Assembly: GCF_001428105.1 (NCBI RefSeq)
Contig: NZ_LMSJ01000001.1
Location: forward strand, 463,558-527,557
Length of the DNA: 64,000 nucleotides
Direction of reading: 5' to 3'
DNA from: Paenibacillus sp. Soil766
GTDB taxonomy: Bacteria > Bacillota > Bacilli > Paenibacillales > NBRC-103111
Below are positions 17,550 through 26,227 of this stretch, piece by piece (positions within the stretch are counted from its first letter, which is position 1; the number at the start of each line of letters is the position of its first letter). The notes under the pieces are model-generated. The model was not told the DNA's origin. It made no database searches and saw nothing but the letters and a program-made list of their open reading frames with translations. Both the position numbers and the translations under genes were made by a program.

Positions 17550-17696
17550 TTTCGTAACCTCCCCGTTACTCAATTGTTGTTCATAGTCCAACGATAACCG
17601 ATACGATGGAATCTGTGTATTTAACAAATCCACAAATGCTTCCACTAAATCGCACGAATAACCCTATAAAACTGCTTAGATTTTCGTTTTTCTTCA

Positions 17697-17735
17697 CAAA
17701 AAAAGCGAAAACCCCTATATAAGGGATTTCCGCTT
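17697..17735 (-). terminator. Rho-independent terminator after the discoidin EEP gene
   Basis: On the minus strand AGCGGAAATCCCT ... AGGGGTTTTCGCT forms a near-perfect stem (17704-17734) followed by a run of T (17697-17703). It separates the EEP gene at 17767-19779 from the importer operon. Confidence 0.85.
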
Positions 17736-17766
17736 ATCATCCATCTTGGTCATGTAGCCATTCCGT

Positions 17767-19779
17767 TTAATAAATTTTGATCGACGAAGTTTTATCGCTC
17801 CATCCCTCAGGCGTCAGTGAAGGGTCATCCTCCGTTCTAGTCAACATAGTCCCTTGGAAATTATTATCCCAATACAGCTCTACGGTCGCTCCCCCAAACA
17901 CTCTTAATGACGTAATATCATCATTGCTTATCCCCGCTTCCTGAAGCTGAGCAAGTGTATAATTACCCTTCGGCAGCGTCACCGCGTTTCCGCCATAACT
18001 TCCATCCTTGTAGAAGGTCGCACCCGACGCAAATCCATAAGCCTCCCATTCATAAATCCGGGCTGAGGTATCTCCGCTTTTTGCAGCCGCATCCGTCACA
18101 TATAGTCGAAGATATCTCCCGAAGGTGTTGGTATTATGGGTCGTGACATTTGCCCTATTATCCGTTACGCTAGCCACATTCGTCCAATTCGTTGCATCAT
18201 CGCTAATCTGAATCTGGTACGCGACAGTATTCATAGAAGAGACTTCTCCCCCAGAGGCGGCATGCTTAATCACAAATTGATACAAATTACGGCGGTCTCC
18301 GAGGTCTACTCGCAGCCAATGCGGCTCCGCTCCAGTTGCAGCCCACTTGCTATTGCCCGCCACGGCGCCATCAAAGGCCTTTTCAGGTCCTTCACCTGTT
18401 ACCGCCCCGTCTGCAGTTGCACTGCGGTTAAGCGCAACGTTCACATAATCAAACAATTCAACCTCAGCAAGCTGAAATTCCGCGCCTCCATTACTTGTAT
18501 ATTCCATTCGAATGTACTCGTATGCGGTACTGTTGTTGAACGTATATTCCTTCGTCTGGAAGCGGAGGGGAAAACTCTCATTCGATCTTGTATCCAGCGT
18601 CGTCCAATTCACACCGTCATTGGAGCCTTTTACTGTCCAACTCTTGGGATCCCTAGTTGTTGGATTATCGTTGGCTGATGTCAATCGATAACGATTGATG
18701 GCGAATTTGCTTCCATTAGCAAATTGATACTGAATCCATGCCGAGCCGTGGGGGATGCAGTATTTGGTTGTTTTGGAATTGTCAAAAGCTTTGGCAATGT
18801 CTTCTCCGCTCGCGCTATCGTTAAATTGGGCAGTGGCCGTTCCGGCGCTTGTTCGATCAGGCAGAGGATCGCCCGTCAATGGAATTTCGACATCAAGTTG
18901 TACGGGATAATGATCGGATGGATATCTGCCATTTTCATTATAATGGTTGATTTCTATGGTGTTAATCTTGACGGCATTTCGCTGAAATATCCAATCGATA
19001 TGTCCGTCGGTCGTGGAACCGGTATAATTGCCGAAAGTGGTATCATTCACATAGCTATGTCCCGCATCTTTCCAGGTATCATTAAAGTCAGAGTTATCCA
19101 GTATCATGTAACCGTTTCCAATTTCTTCTGAATTCAAATCACCGCCGATAAATACGGGTACATTCGGTGAAGTTACATACTTGGAGATTCGCTCTAATAG
19201 TAATTGCGAAGATTGTTCCTGCGCATCAGCTGATAAGGAGTAATGCGTATTAAAATAATAAAATATGGCCCTGCTATCCTCCTTGGACTGAAATTTGGCC
19301 CAAGTGCATATGCGAGGCCATTTCGTATCATAGGAGCTTCGGCTGCCCACGACATCAGGGGTTTCGCTGAGCCAGAACTGCCCGGATTCCAGCACGTTGA
19401 ATTTATCCGATCTGTACATAATGTTGACATACTCATCTGTCGTATTGCCAAACCGCGATTTTCCGATAGACTGGTAACTGGCATTCAAATTGCTCAAAAA
19501 GTAGTTCACTTGCACATCATAAGCCTCTTGCATACCGATAATATCCGGACCAAACGATTGGATCGCATTCACTGCAATCCCTTTCCTGTTGTCCCACGAA
19601 TTGATCGTTCCGTCATCCCCGTGCAAATTCCGAACATTGAAAGTCATCAACCTCAAAGCTTTCGACTCTTGCCCCGCTGCCTCCGCACGGTTGGCCGGCC
19701 ATAACCCATTGCAGACCATAACAAAGATTAGAGCGGTGAGCAATACTGTTGTCCACCTGGGCTTTACGCTTCTTTCCAT
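17767..19779 (-). CDS. Secreted EEP phosphoesterase with two discoidin domains and a crystallin-like domain
   Basis: A 670-residue exported protein. The signal peptide is residues 1-35 (ending NRAEAA). The EEP domain (~36-300) has complete motifs LMTFNVRNLHG, IIGMQEAY, FYYFNTHYS, FIGGDLNSEE, GHIDWIFQR and YPSDHYPVQL. Two F5/8 type C (discoidin) domains follow (~305-445 and ~450-585; for example DNSKTTKYCI and VAGNSKWAATGAEPHWLRVD). The last ~80 residues (FYKDGSYGGNAVTLPKGNYT ... WSDKTSSIKIY) look like a beta/gamma-crystallin domain. A phosphoesterase held on glycan surfaces by discoidin modules is plausible. The paralogue at 7761-10406 has the same catalytic domain with different accessory domains. 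An AAGGAGG site precedes the ATG. Confidence 0.9.
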   Translation of the reverse strand: MERSVKPRWTTVLLTALIFVMVCNGLWPANRAEAAGQESKALRLMTFNVRNLHGDDGTINSWDNRKGIAVNAIQSFGPDIIGMQEAYDVQVNYFLSNLNASYQSIGKSRFGNTTDEYVNIMYRSDKFNVLESGQFWLSETPDVVGSRSSYDTKWPRICTWAKFQSKEDSRAIFYYFNTHYSLSADAQEQSSQLLLERISKYVTSPNVPVFIGGDLNSEEIGNGYMILDNSDFNDTWKDAGHSYVNDTTFGNYTGSTTDGHIDWIFQRNAVKINTIEINHYNENGRYPSDHYPVQLDVEIPLTGDPLPDRTSAGTATAQFNDSASGEDIAKAFDNSKTTKYCIPHGSAWIQYQFANGSKFAINRYRLTSANDNPTTRDPKSWTVKGSNDGVNWTTLDTRSNESFPLRFQTKEYTFNNSTAYEYIRMEYTSNGGAEFQLAEVELFDYVNVALNRSATADGAVTGEGPEKAFDGAVAGNSKWAATGAEPHWLRVDLGDRRNLYQFVIKHAASGGEVSSMNTVAYQIQISDDATNWTNVASVTDNRANVTTHNTNTFGRYLRLYVTDAAAKSGDTSARIYEWEAYGFASGATFYKDGSYGGNAVTLPKGNYTLAQLQEAGISNDDITSLRVFGGATVELYWDNNFQGTMLTRTEDDPSLTPEGWSDKTSSIKIY

Positions 19780-20062
19780 CTTTCATTCCTCCTTCAGTAA
19801 TAGATGGTGTCTTACCCATCCAACCGTACTGAAAAAGAGGGAATTTGTAAATTTCAAAACCATGCAAAACCTTTTAAATAACCGTTCGTCGTATTTCAAT
19901 TCCCAGCTATCATTATCGTTTTTTAGCAATCCACTGCTTAGGGAGCTCCCATCTCTTGTATTTCAATTGTAGGTAGATTAATATAAATTGACATTATAAT
20001 CACGCCACAGCTTTCAACTATTCATGTGGCCAAATGACAAACGATCAGGGAGGGAACAGACG

Positions 20063-22357
20063 ATGTTCAACTGGAACCGAATAAGGCAGTACAAAGTATA
20101 CCGCAAGTTGATCATCTCCTATATCCTCCTTGTCACCTTAACTATTTGGATCGTCTGCAGTCTATTGTTCTACCTCTTCTCATCCAACGCCGTGAGGGAA
20201 AAAAACGATCATGCCAAAACCCTCCTGACACAAGTCAGTTATGCCTCCGATGTCGTGAATAATGCCATTATGAGTATCGGCAACGAGTTGCTCAACGATC
20301 ACAATATTATTTCTTTTTTCTATGAAGACGAGGACAAAATTCGCAATTACGAAATTACACGACAGCTTACGAAAATCCAAGCCGCTTATCCCTTTATTAA
20401 AAGTATGGGTATCTATAAGCCATTGAATGATTCCGTTTTGGATACAGTAGGCATACCGGTTGATAAAGAAGTGTTGTCGCAAAACACGAAAAAATACATG
20501 AGCTTTTACCCCCGCAAAGTGTTCGTCGAGAGATTTAACAATAATATGCCCTACAACCTGATCACGTTTGCCCTATATCCTGATTTCTCGATGACTACGC
20601 CATCCAGATCAGTTATCTATATCAATATGGATGAGACCTATATCCTGAATACGATCCGGAATATTAACAAAAGCGATCATGACATCAACACCTTTGTTAT
20701 CAACATGCAAGGACAAGTGCTCTCGCATACGGACGCATCCCTGTTTCTGCAAGATTTGTCTGGCGAAAGCTACATTAAACGGATATTAAGCGAAAGAAAG
20801 GACGAACAAAGCTTTACAGACTATTTCCAAAATCAGAAGCAGCTCGTCACGTATGTCAAATCGAGCAATCTGAATTGGTATTTCGTTAGTGTCAGTCCGT
20901 ATAACCAAGTTGTCGCTCCTATTAATGATCTGCGTAAGACTACACTTCTGATCGGGCTCATCTTGATGGTGCTTGGTATTCTGGTTTCATTATATTTGAC
21001 AATAAACGTCTATACGCCCATGAATTCATTGATACGGGGACTGATCCCTGCCAACACGCATGCACATGCGAATTCAAAGCTGGATGAGTATAAGATTCTA
21101 GCTGATGCCTTCTCTCACTATGAAGAAAACGAAAAATCAATGAGATCGAACATGCATAAATCCTCACGGGTGATTAAGGAAAATTACCTGCATCATCTAT
21201 TCAAAGGAGGACTGTCGGAAACGCAGGCGCCTGAGGAATTAGTCCAGAGAATCGAGAGCGGGCTTACGGGACCGTCATTTGCCATTATACTTTTTAAAAT
21301 CGACAATTCCGCCGCGTTTAAGGAACAGTATCACCAGAAAGACCAAACGTTAATTCGGTTTGCCATAGGCAATATAGCACATGAATTGATGCAGAAGTAT
21401 GGACAATTCGACCCGTTAGTCACTGAAGAAGATGAAATCGTCCTGCTTAGACAATATGCCAAAGAAGAATCTCAGAACGAGTTGCTGTCCACTATTACGG
21501 AGATTCAAACCACGGTCAAAACCTATTTCAAAATATCTTTGTCCGTCAGTATCGGAGACACGGTACACGCCAAAAGCGACATTCACCTTTCGCTTAAATC
21601 GGCGCAGCAATACGTGAAATTCCGCCTATTCTACGGATACGAATGTATACTGGATTCACACCGGACCAAAAAGCATTTTATGACAACGGTGAAATATCCC
21701 AATTCCTTAGAAAAGCAATTGATCGATGCTGTCATGCTGGGCAACTATGCCGTAATCGAGCATAAAATTGAAGAGTTCGTCCGTCTGTTGTCGAGCGGTT
21801 CCTATTATCAAGTTGTCAACTATTGCAGTCAGCTTATGATTTCGTTATTTAAGCAATTTGAGAACTCCCTCTCTATCTCAGAGGCTAATTATAATCAATA
21901 TGTAGAAGCCATATCTGCTGTCAATAGTTCAGAAACAATCGGGGATATTTCGCAAATTGTAACGAACTATTCGCTGAATTTGTGCACCCAGTTGGAGGAG
22001 AGAAACAAGGGGGCCAACGCACAGAAGTATAAACGCATTGTTGAAGACGTTCAGCTGTATATTCGCGAACAATATACGAATTCCGCCCTCTCTCTTGAAC
22101 TTGTGGCTGATGTTGTTGGCCTATCTCCGGGGTATCTTGGGAAGCTGTTTAAAGGAAATACACAGATGTCGTTTAACGAATATGTTAACAAAATCCGGCT
22201 TGATAAAGCCAAAGAGCTTCTCTCCTCGACGAACGAGCCCGCTTCCCGGATCTGCGAATTAGTGGGTATCTATAATGTTACTTATTTTTCTACCCTTTTT
22301 AAGAAAAATTACGGTATGACCCCATCTCAGTTCAGGGAACAGGTTTCTAGACAGTAA
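20063..22357 (+). CDS. Membrane-anchored sensor AraC-type regulator, locus A
   Basis: A 764-residue one-component regulator. It has an N-terminal membrane helix (~15-40), an extracellular Cache-like sensor region, a second membrane helix (~300-325, LIGLILMVLGILVSLYLTIN), a cytoplasmic linker and a C-terminal AraC DNA-binding domain (about the last 100 residues). The two helix-turn-helices are visible as LELVADVVGLSPGYLGKLFK and ISRICELVGIYNVTYFSTLF-like sequence. The start at 20063 follows GGGAGGG. It is divergent from the EEP gene, with a 283-base shared upstream region, and most likely controls locus A in response to the transported sugar. Confidence 0.92.
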   Translation: MFNWNRIRQYKVYRKLIISYILLVTLTIWIVCSLLFYLFSSNAVREKNDHAKTLLTQVSYASDVVNNAIMSIGNELLNDHNIISFFYEDEDKIRNYEITRQLTKIQAAYPFIKSMGIYKPLNDSVLDTVGIPVDKEVLSQNTKKYMSFYPRKVFVERFNNNMPYNLITFALYPDFSMTTPSRSVIYINMDETYILNTIRNINKSDHDINTFVINMQGQVLSHTDASLFLQDLSGESYIKRILSERKDEQSFTDYFQNQKQLVTYVKSSNLNWYFVSVSPYNQVVAPINDLRKTTLLIGLILMVLGILVSLYLTINVYTPMNSLIRGLIPANTHAHANSKLDEYKILADAFSHYEENEKSMRSNMHKSSRVIKENYLHHLFKGGLSETQAPEELVQRIESGLTGPSFAIILFKIDNSAAFKEQYHQKDQTLIRFAIGNIAHELMQKYGQFDPLVTEEDEIVLLRQYAKEESQNELLSTITEIQTTVKTYFKISLSVSIGDTVHAKSDIHLSLKSAQQYVKFRLFYGYECILDSHRTKKHFMTTVKYPNSLEKQLIDAVMLGNYAVIEHKIEEFVRLLSSGSYYQVVNYCSQLMISLFKQFENSLSISEANYNQYVEAISAVNSSETIGDISQIVTNYSLNLCTQLEERNKGANAQKYKRIVEDVQLYIREQYTNSALSLELVADVVGLSPGYLGKLFKGNTQMSFNEYVNKIRLDKAKELLSSTNEPASRICELVGIYNVTYFSTLFKKNYGMTPSQFREQVSRQ

Positions 22358-22414
22358 AGCAATCATTCTCTATAGATTTAAAAGTTACAGATCACGAACA
22401 AAGCCAGCAGGAAA

Positions 22415-22460
22415 AGGTCAGAGAAGAAGGGGGATTCCCCCGGACCTCTGACCTTTTAAA
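22415..22460. terminator. Bidirectional terminator after the locus A regulator
   Basis: AAAAGGTCAGAG ... CTCTGACCTTTT form a perfect stem with an inner GGGGGATTCCCCC hairpin and T-runs on both strands. It lies about 60 bases after the regulator's stop codon. Confidence 0.85.
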
Positions 22461-22596
22461 ATTACCTTAAAAATAATGTTCAAATTCAGAATCCTCATGG
22501 ATAAAATCACAAAGAGGCTTCTCTTCCCTTTTTGATACTCTCGGCCTCTACCATCCTTAAGTCTATTCATCTGCATTTTGCGTATTGCACTACCTT

Positions 22597-22900
22597 TATT
22601 CATCATTCATTCCCCTAAAACTGCAGCTTACCCTAGAAACATAATTATAAGCCATATGTTCCTTTACTCCAGCCTCTTTTAACAATGCCCTAACTTCAAA
22701 TTTCTTAAGGTGCAAGATCGGGCGGAAATTATACACATACCTACCCTTTGTTTCGGCTGTCGCGCTACTTATTCCAGGTAGGGTACCCTGCGTTGGTGTC
22801 CGTATATTTTATAAGGTGCACAAGGAATTGAAAACAACCATATTCCGTCACAACGTTTAACTCCATACAAAAGCCTCTTTCAGTAAATGTATGACGTCAA
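22597..22900 (-). other. Possible coding remnant, unrecognised
   Basis: Minus-strand frames here give protein-like stretches but no whole gene. A frame beginning ATG with GAAAGAGG upstream (about 22864) reads MELNVVTEYGCFQFLVHLIK and stops after 33 codons. An overlapping frame gives YVYNFRPILHLKKFEVRALL then KEAGVKEHMAYNYVSRV to a stop near 22597. A frameshift could join them. I do not recognise a family. The remaining gap to 23162 holds only the inverted repeat at 22949-23000. Confidence 0.25.
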
Positions 22901-22948
22901 TATACTCGAGACGCTATTAAAATTTAATTTTAATCTTCGGCTATTTCA

Positions 22949-23000
22949 ACAAAACAATGCCCGGAGCGGTTAAATGACAACCGTCCGAGCATTGTTTTGT
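22949..23000. repeat. Orphan long inverted repeat
   Basis: ACAAAACAATGCCCGGAGCGG-TT pairs with AACCGTCCGAGCATTGTTTTGT over arms of about 22 bases with few mismatches and a 7-base loop. No gene ends here on either strand. It could be a leftover terminator or a mobile palindromic element. Confidence 0.5.
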
Positions 23001-23162
23001 TATGGCATAGTAAGTTCAAGAACCAGACGATACAATGGCCGTCACATGCTCTCCCGCTCCTACACATAGGTGTAATTCAAGTTGATTGTGTAACATTTAC
23101 TCAACTCTCGCTTCTTAGTTAGTTTAATTGCTTATGCAGCCACCACATTATTCCTCAAATTA

Positions 23163-23348
23163 TTATTTTTGAATAGGTCGTTCAAAAATAATTTCATATG
23201 CTGTAGGTTTACCATGGCCATTATAGTTTGTCAGTAGGACCTGTACTAATCTCCATCCTTCTCTTGCATTTTCGTCAATTGTTTCTCGATGTGTTGCTGA
23301 AGAGAAAAACCCACCTAAAGATGTTTCAACATATTTGTATTCGTACAT
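23163..23348 (-). CDS. DUF4177 small protein
   Basis: About 61 residues from MYEYKYVETSLGGFFS. The family pattern is MYEYKfVe at the start, then IDENAREGWRLVQVL and YEIIFERPI at the end. DUF4177 proteins are small cytoplasmic proteins of unknown function common in Firmicutes. An in-frame ATG at 23369 gives seven more residues (MVKRVNW), but family members start at MYEY. The ribosome site is weak for both (GAGTG). It stands alone between an unannotated gap and an M50-like gene. Confidence 0.75.
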   Translation of the reverse strand: MYEYKYVETSLGGFFSSATHRETIDENAREGWRLVQVLLTNYNGHGKPTAYEIIFERPIQK

Positions 23349-23543
23349 CCAATTCACTCTTTTCACCATAGTTTGTTTTCACTTATACTACGGTTACGAT
23401 TGCTGAATGTTCCAATTCTCTCTTCTTTAATAGATCAACACTGCTGCCAGCCTCTTCCACGCTCTACTGCCCTTTAGCTTAATGACCGCGGCAAGTCTAC
23501 AACTTTATTTTCATTAAACATTTGTCGCGTCAAATGGCCAAAT

Positions 23544-24266
23544 TTATGGAGTTCCTCGTAAAAATTTCTCTATAAAGTAAAATACCTCGGATGCCGTTGT
23601 AATTACATTGGAGTAATAGTCGGGTACAAGATCAACAAGAAGAAGTACAGTATATCCAAAGGTAAGAAATGAAATCAGAACAAAGATTATACCCCAAATT
23701 TGTGGTGGAATTAAAGTCATGTCGAAAAGATCCGTTGCATCACCAGCGCTTCGGTAATTGCGAAGGCTAAGTCGAGCCACTGTTAATGAACTGCTCAAGG
23801 AGTCTAAAAGGATGATGGTCATCAATATAAAAAGTGCCCAGTCTAAATTAACGTGGTACTTAATAGCCATAATGAACCCTGCAATCAGCGGTGAAGCCCA
23901 AGCTAGGCTCATTAGATCACGAAGCCAAAGAATTGCAGATAAACAGAGCATCATGGTAAGTGTCCATAGTACGACTTCTCCATAACCTTGTTCCAGCAAG
24001 TATATCATAAAGGATGGAAAGACAGAGGCAAAAGGGTAACCTCCAAAAGCGGTGATTACCCTTCCTCCCCACCAAGAGCTCGTTATTTCCGCGTATCCCG
24101 ATGTATCGGCATTCAGTTTAATTTTCCGAACGCCACCCATTGAAATTATTGAGAATATGGCATGCCCAAATTCGTGAATAAATGTGTTTAAGAGTCTAGT
24201 ATATCTATGTATGATTGGGATCTGAGTAATAATCGCTATGATGATAGCTGAGATCAGTATTTGCAG
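23544..24266 (-). CDS. M50-like membrane metallopeptidase with non-ATG start
   Basis: The first ATG in the frame (24140) would remove the protease motif. Reading upstream in the same frame gives LQILISAIIIAIITQIPIIH, then RYTRLLNTFIHEFGHAIFSI leading into MGGVRKIKL. HEFGH is the HExxH zinc motif of M50B-type proteases, as found in Bacillus membrane members. A stop codon sits just ahead, and the only plausible start is CTG at 24266 behind AGGGGG at a good spacing. This gives about 240 residues with six or so membrane segments and a membrane-embedded zinc site. If CTG is not used, the gene has lost its start and is dead. Substrate unknown. Confidence 0.65.
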   Translation of the reverse strand: MQILISAIIIAIITQIPIIHRYTRLLNTFIHEFGHAIFSIISMGGVRKIKLNADTSGYAEITSSWWGGRVITAFGGYPFASVFPSFMIYLLEQGYGEVVLWTLTMMLCLSAILWLRDLMSLAWASPLIAGFIMAIKYHVNLDWALFILMTIILLDSLSSSLTVARLSLRNYRSAGDATDLFDMTLIPPQIWGIIFVLISFLTFGYTVLLLVDLVPDYYSNVITTASEVFYFIEKFLRGTP

Positions 24267-24333
24267 CTTAGGTCCCCCTACTTTATTCGATCCTAGATTA
24301 ACTTATTCGTTCGATCCATTTTACTTTGATTTG

Positions 24334-24891
24334 TTATCCATATCGACGATCAAATGTATTAGTGCCTCTTATTATATACCTTTTGTTCGTATAGAGCCTT
24401 CCTGAATAGTTGCCTACAATGGTGTGGGTATTTCCGTCATCAGCTGTAAATTTTGCTACGAAGAACGGAGTATTTCGGTAAGCAGTCCGTGTGAGTATTC
24501 CGTTCAATTCTACTTCCTCATCAGGCGGATATGTTACCGGCGCTGGTGGAGGGGAATTTGAGAGGGGCACATCAATATTTGTTCGTGGTCTGTGCTTCGG
24601 AGTTGTCGCATTGTACCTCACAATAACAAAAATCAAAATGGTAGTGATTATTACGCCCCACACCACCCAACCCGGAATAGATACTGAATCCCTTGGTGTT
24701 GGGGGATTACTTTCCCCATTATTTGTGTAGTTATGATAATGGTATTCTCCGTAATCCAAACCCCACTCTGGACAGTTTGTTCTGCAAGTGTGCCCACCCT
24801 CTGAATCTTGACGACCAGGGTGAGCGCTGACGTTCGTGCATGATATCACAGCTGCTAAACATAGGAGGCAAAGGATAATAAAATTCTTCAT
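24334..24891 (-). CDS. YHYH-motif secreted or membrane protein
   Basis: A 185-residue protein with a signal peptide (1-23), then HPGRQDSEGGHTCRTNCPEW and GLDYGEYHYHN, the YHYH module found near nucleases and small exported proteins of Bacillales. A proline-rich linker, one membrane segment (~74-92, VVWGVIITTILIFVIV) and a C-terminal beta domain follow. So the YHYH part is outside the membrane and the C-terminal part probably inside. The histidines and two cysteines suggest metal binding. Its ATG overlaps the stop of a tiny SRAP remnant. Function unknown. Confidence 0.75.
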   Translation of the reverse strand: MKNFIILCLLCLAAVISCTNVSAHPGRQDSEGGHTCRTNCPEWGLDYGEYHYHNYTNNGESNPPTPRDSVSIPGWVVWGVIITTILIFVIVRYNATTPKHRPRTNIDVPLSNSPPPAPVTYPPDEEVELNGILTRTAYRNTPFFVAKFTADDGNTHTIVGNYSGRLYTNKRYIIRGTNTFDRRYG

Positions 24892-24992
24892 AAGATAAGC
24901 CCTAGGTTGTAGTCATGAATCATCGGTTGGCTAATCTCGTAACGCGCTAAGAATTCATCTAAAGTCGATGTAATTGTAAACCTTCCACACAT
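24888..24992 (-). pseudogene. N-terminal remnant of an SRAP (YedK/HMCES-like) protein
   Basis: From ATG at 24992 the minus strand reads MCGRFTITSTLDEFLARYEI then SQPMIHDYN before diverging to a stop. MCGRFT, with Cys2 as the DNA-crosslinking nucleophile, and the following L..RY are the hallmark start of SOS-response-associated peptidases, which protect abasic sites. Only 34 codons remain of about 220. The stop overlaps the ATG of the YHYH gene, so a deletion fused the SRAP start to that gene's 5' side. An alternative is chance similarity, but eight matching positions at a start codon make that unlikely. Confidence 0.6.
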
Positions 24993-25104
24993 CGAAATCG
25001 CCTGCTTTCACTGGTCCGATTATTGTATGAGCTATCGCGCCGTTAAAGGTATCCTTGTTTGCTTCCATTACCACACCGATTATGGATAACAAAATTAAAT
25101 CGAG

Positions 25105-26031
25105 TCACCTACACAAATCTTCAATGATGCTTCTTAACCAAACGACATAAACATGCTCATTATCGACTAACAGCAATTTGTCACTTCTAAAATCCCGAAT
25201 ACTTGATTGAATCTTATCTCCGTCTTTGTTAGTAAACTCAATAGAAAATTGTTCTTTAAATGATCCTGATTTCAGAAATGCATACTTATCGTGCTTACCG
25301 TATCCCTTATCAAATAAATAATAACTATCATATTTAATAAAACCTGATGATCCAGATATACCAGGATTGAAAAATTGTATTTCAGAATCTTTGATATTAC
25401 ACAAATTGAAATCTGAATAGTAATAAAACCAAATATCATGATCAGAAATTACATTCAAAGCATAGCAGTCGCAAATATCTGCTCTTGAATTACTAGATAT
25501 TTTCTCACCGTCGATGTTCCAAGCAATCAATCCTGGGGCACCAATCGGGTTATCCCAACCATAATTGCCAAACACACCTTCATCAAAATAACCAGTCCAT
25601 ATAGTTCCGTTTTTTGAAACTTGGAGGCTCTGAATGCCATCCCCTAACAGTATCTCCTTCAGCAATACCCCATTGAGATCAAATAACTTCCCATTAAGTT
25701 CATACTTATCTTTATTGAAGTATCTTGTTCTCGCGCCAACTAAAAGTAACTTGTCGTTGTTAAATGGTTGAACAAAATGATAATTAAAACTTTGATTATA
25801 AATTGGTAATTCACTTACAAAGTCTTTCCCTACTGTAAGTACTTTATATGTATGAGCATTCTGTGTCTTGCTTTGAACAAACATGCCATCTATTCTTTCT
25901 GGAGTTTCATCAATAAGTAAAATATATATGTTATCATCAAATCCTATTGAAGCTGATACGATTTGAAACCCTTGAATATAAACACTTATGTCGAAAAGAG
26001 GTGCTAATTGAATTTTCGTCTTTTTAGTCAT
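25105..26031 (-). CDS. Hypothetical beta-propeller-like protein
   Basis: A 308-residue soluble protein, no signal peptide or membrane segment. It is rich in beta-strand repeats of the type 'F-D-x-x-x-N-I-Y-I-L', 'NDKLLLVGARTRYF', 'DGIQSLQVSKNGTIWTGYFD', 'SDHDIWFYYYSDFNLC' and 'NEHVYVVWLRSI'. These suggest a WD40- or NHL-like propeller. I do not recognise a specific family. AAGGAG precedes the ATG. AT-rich codon use and the company of small orphan genes suggest acquisition by transfer. Such propeller proteins sometimes sit in toxin-immunity islands, but nothing here proves that. Confidence 0.7.
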   Translation of the reverse strand: MTKKTKIQLAPLFDISVYIQGFQIVSASIGFDDNIYILLIDETPERIDGMFVQSKTQNAHTYKVLTVGKDFVSELPIYNQSFNYHFVQPFNNDKLLLVGARTRYFNKDKYELNGKLFDLNGVLLKEILLGDGIQSLQVSKNGTIWTGYFDEGVFGNYGWDNPIGAPGLIAWNIDGEKISSNSRADICDCYALNVISDHDIWFYYYSDFNLCNIKDSEIQFFNPGISGSSGFIKYDSYYLFDKGYGKHDKYAFLKSGSFKEQFSIEFTNKDGDKIQSSIRDFRSDKLLLVDNEHVYVVWLRSIIEDLCR

Positions 26032-26227
26032 TGTATCTCCTTCTGATCTTGCAATCTCATAACGTTCTATTCACGAAGTTCGTAAATACTCCATCTCAAA
26101 ATGAATTCGAGGAACGATTGAACTATCCTCCCGATAGTTTAATGAAAGCAAGAGAACTTATCCCACCATCTGCTCCCTGTGAATGCTTCGTTTTTCCGCT
26201 AGTGCCATACAGAACTTTTAACTTGAG

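Noticed and set aside
22418..22606. 62-codon minus-strand frame
   Set aside because: It crosses the bidirectional terminator at 22415-22460 and has no family features.
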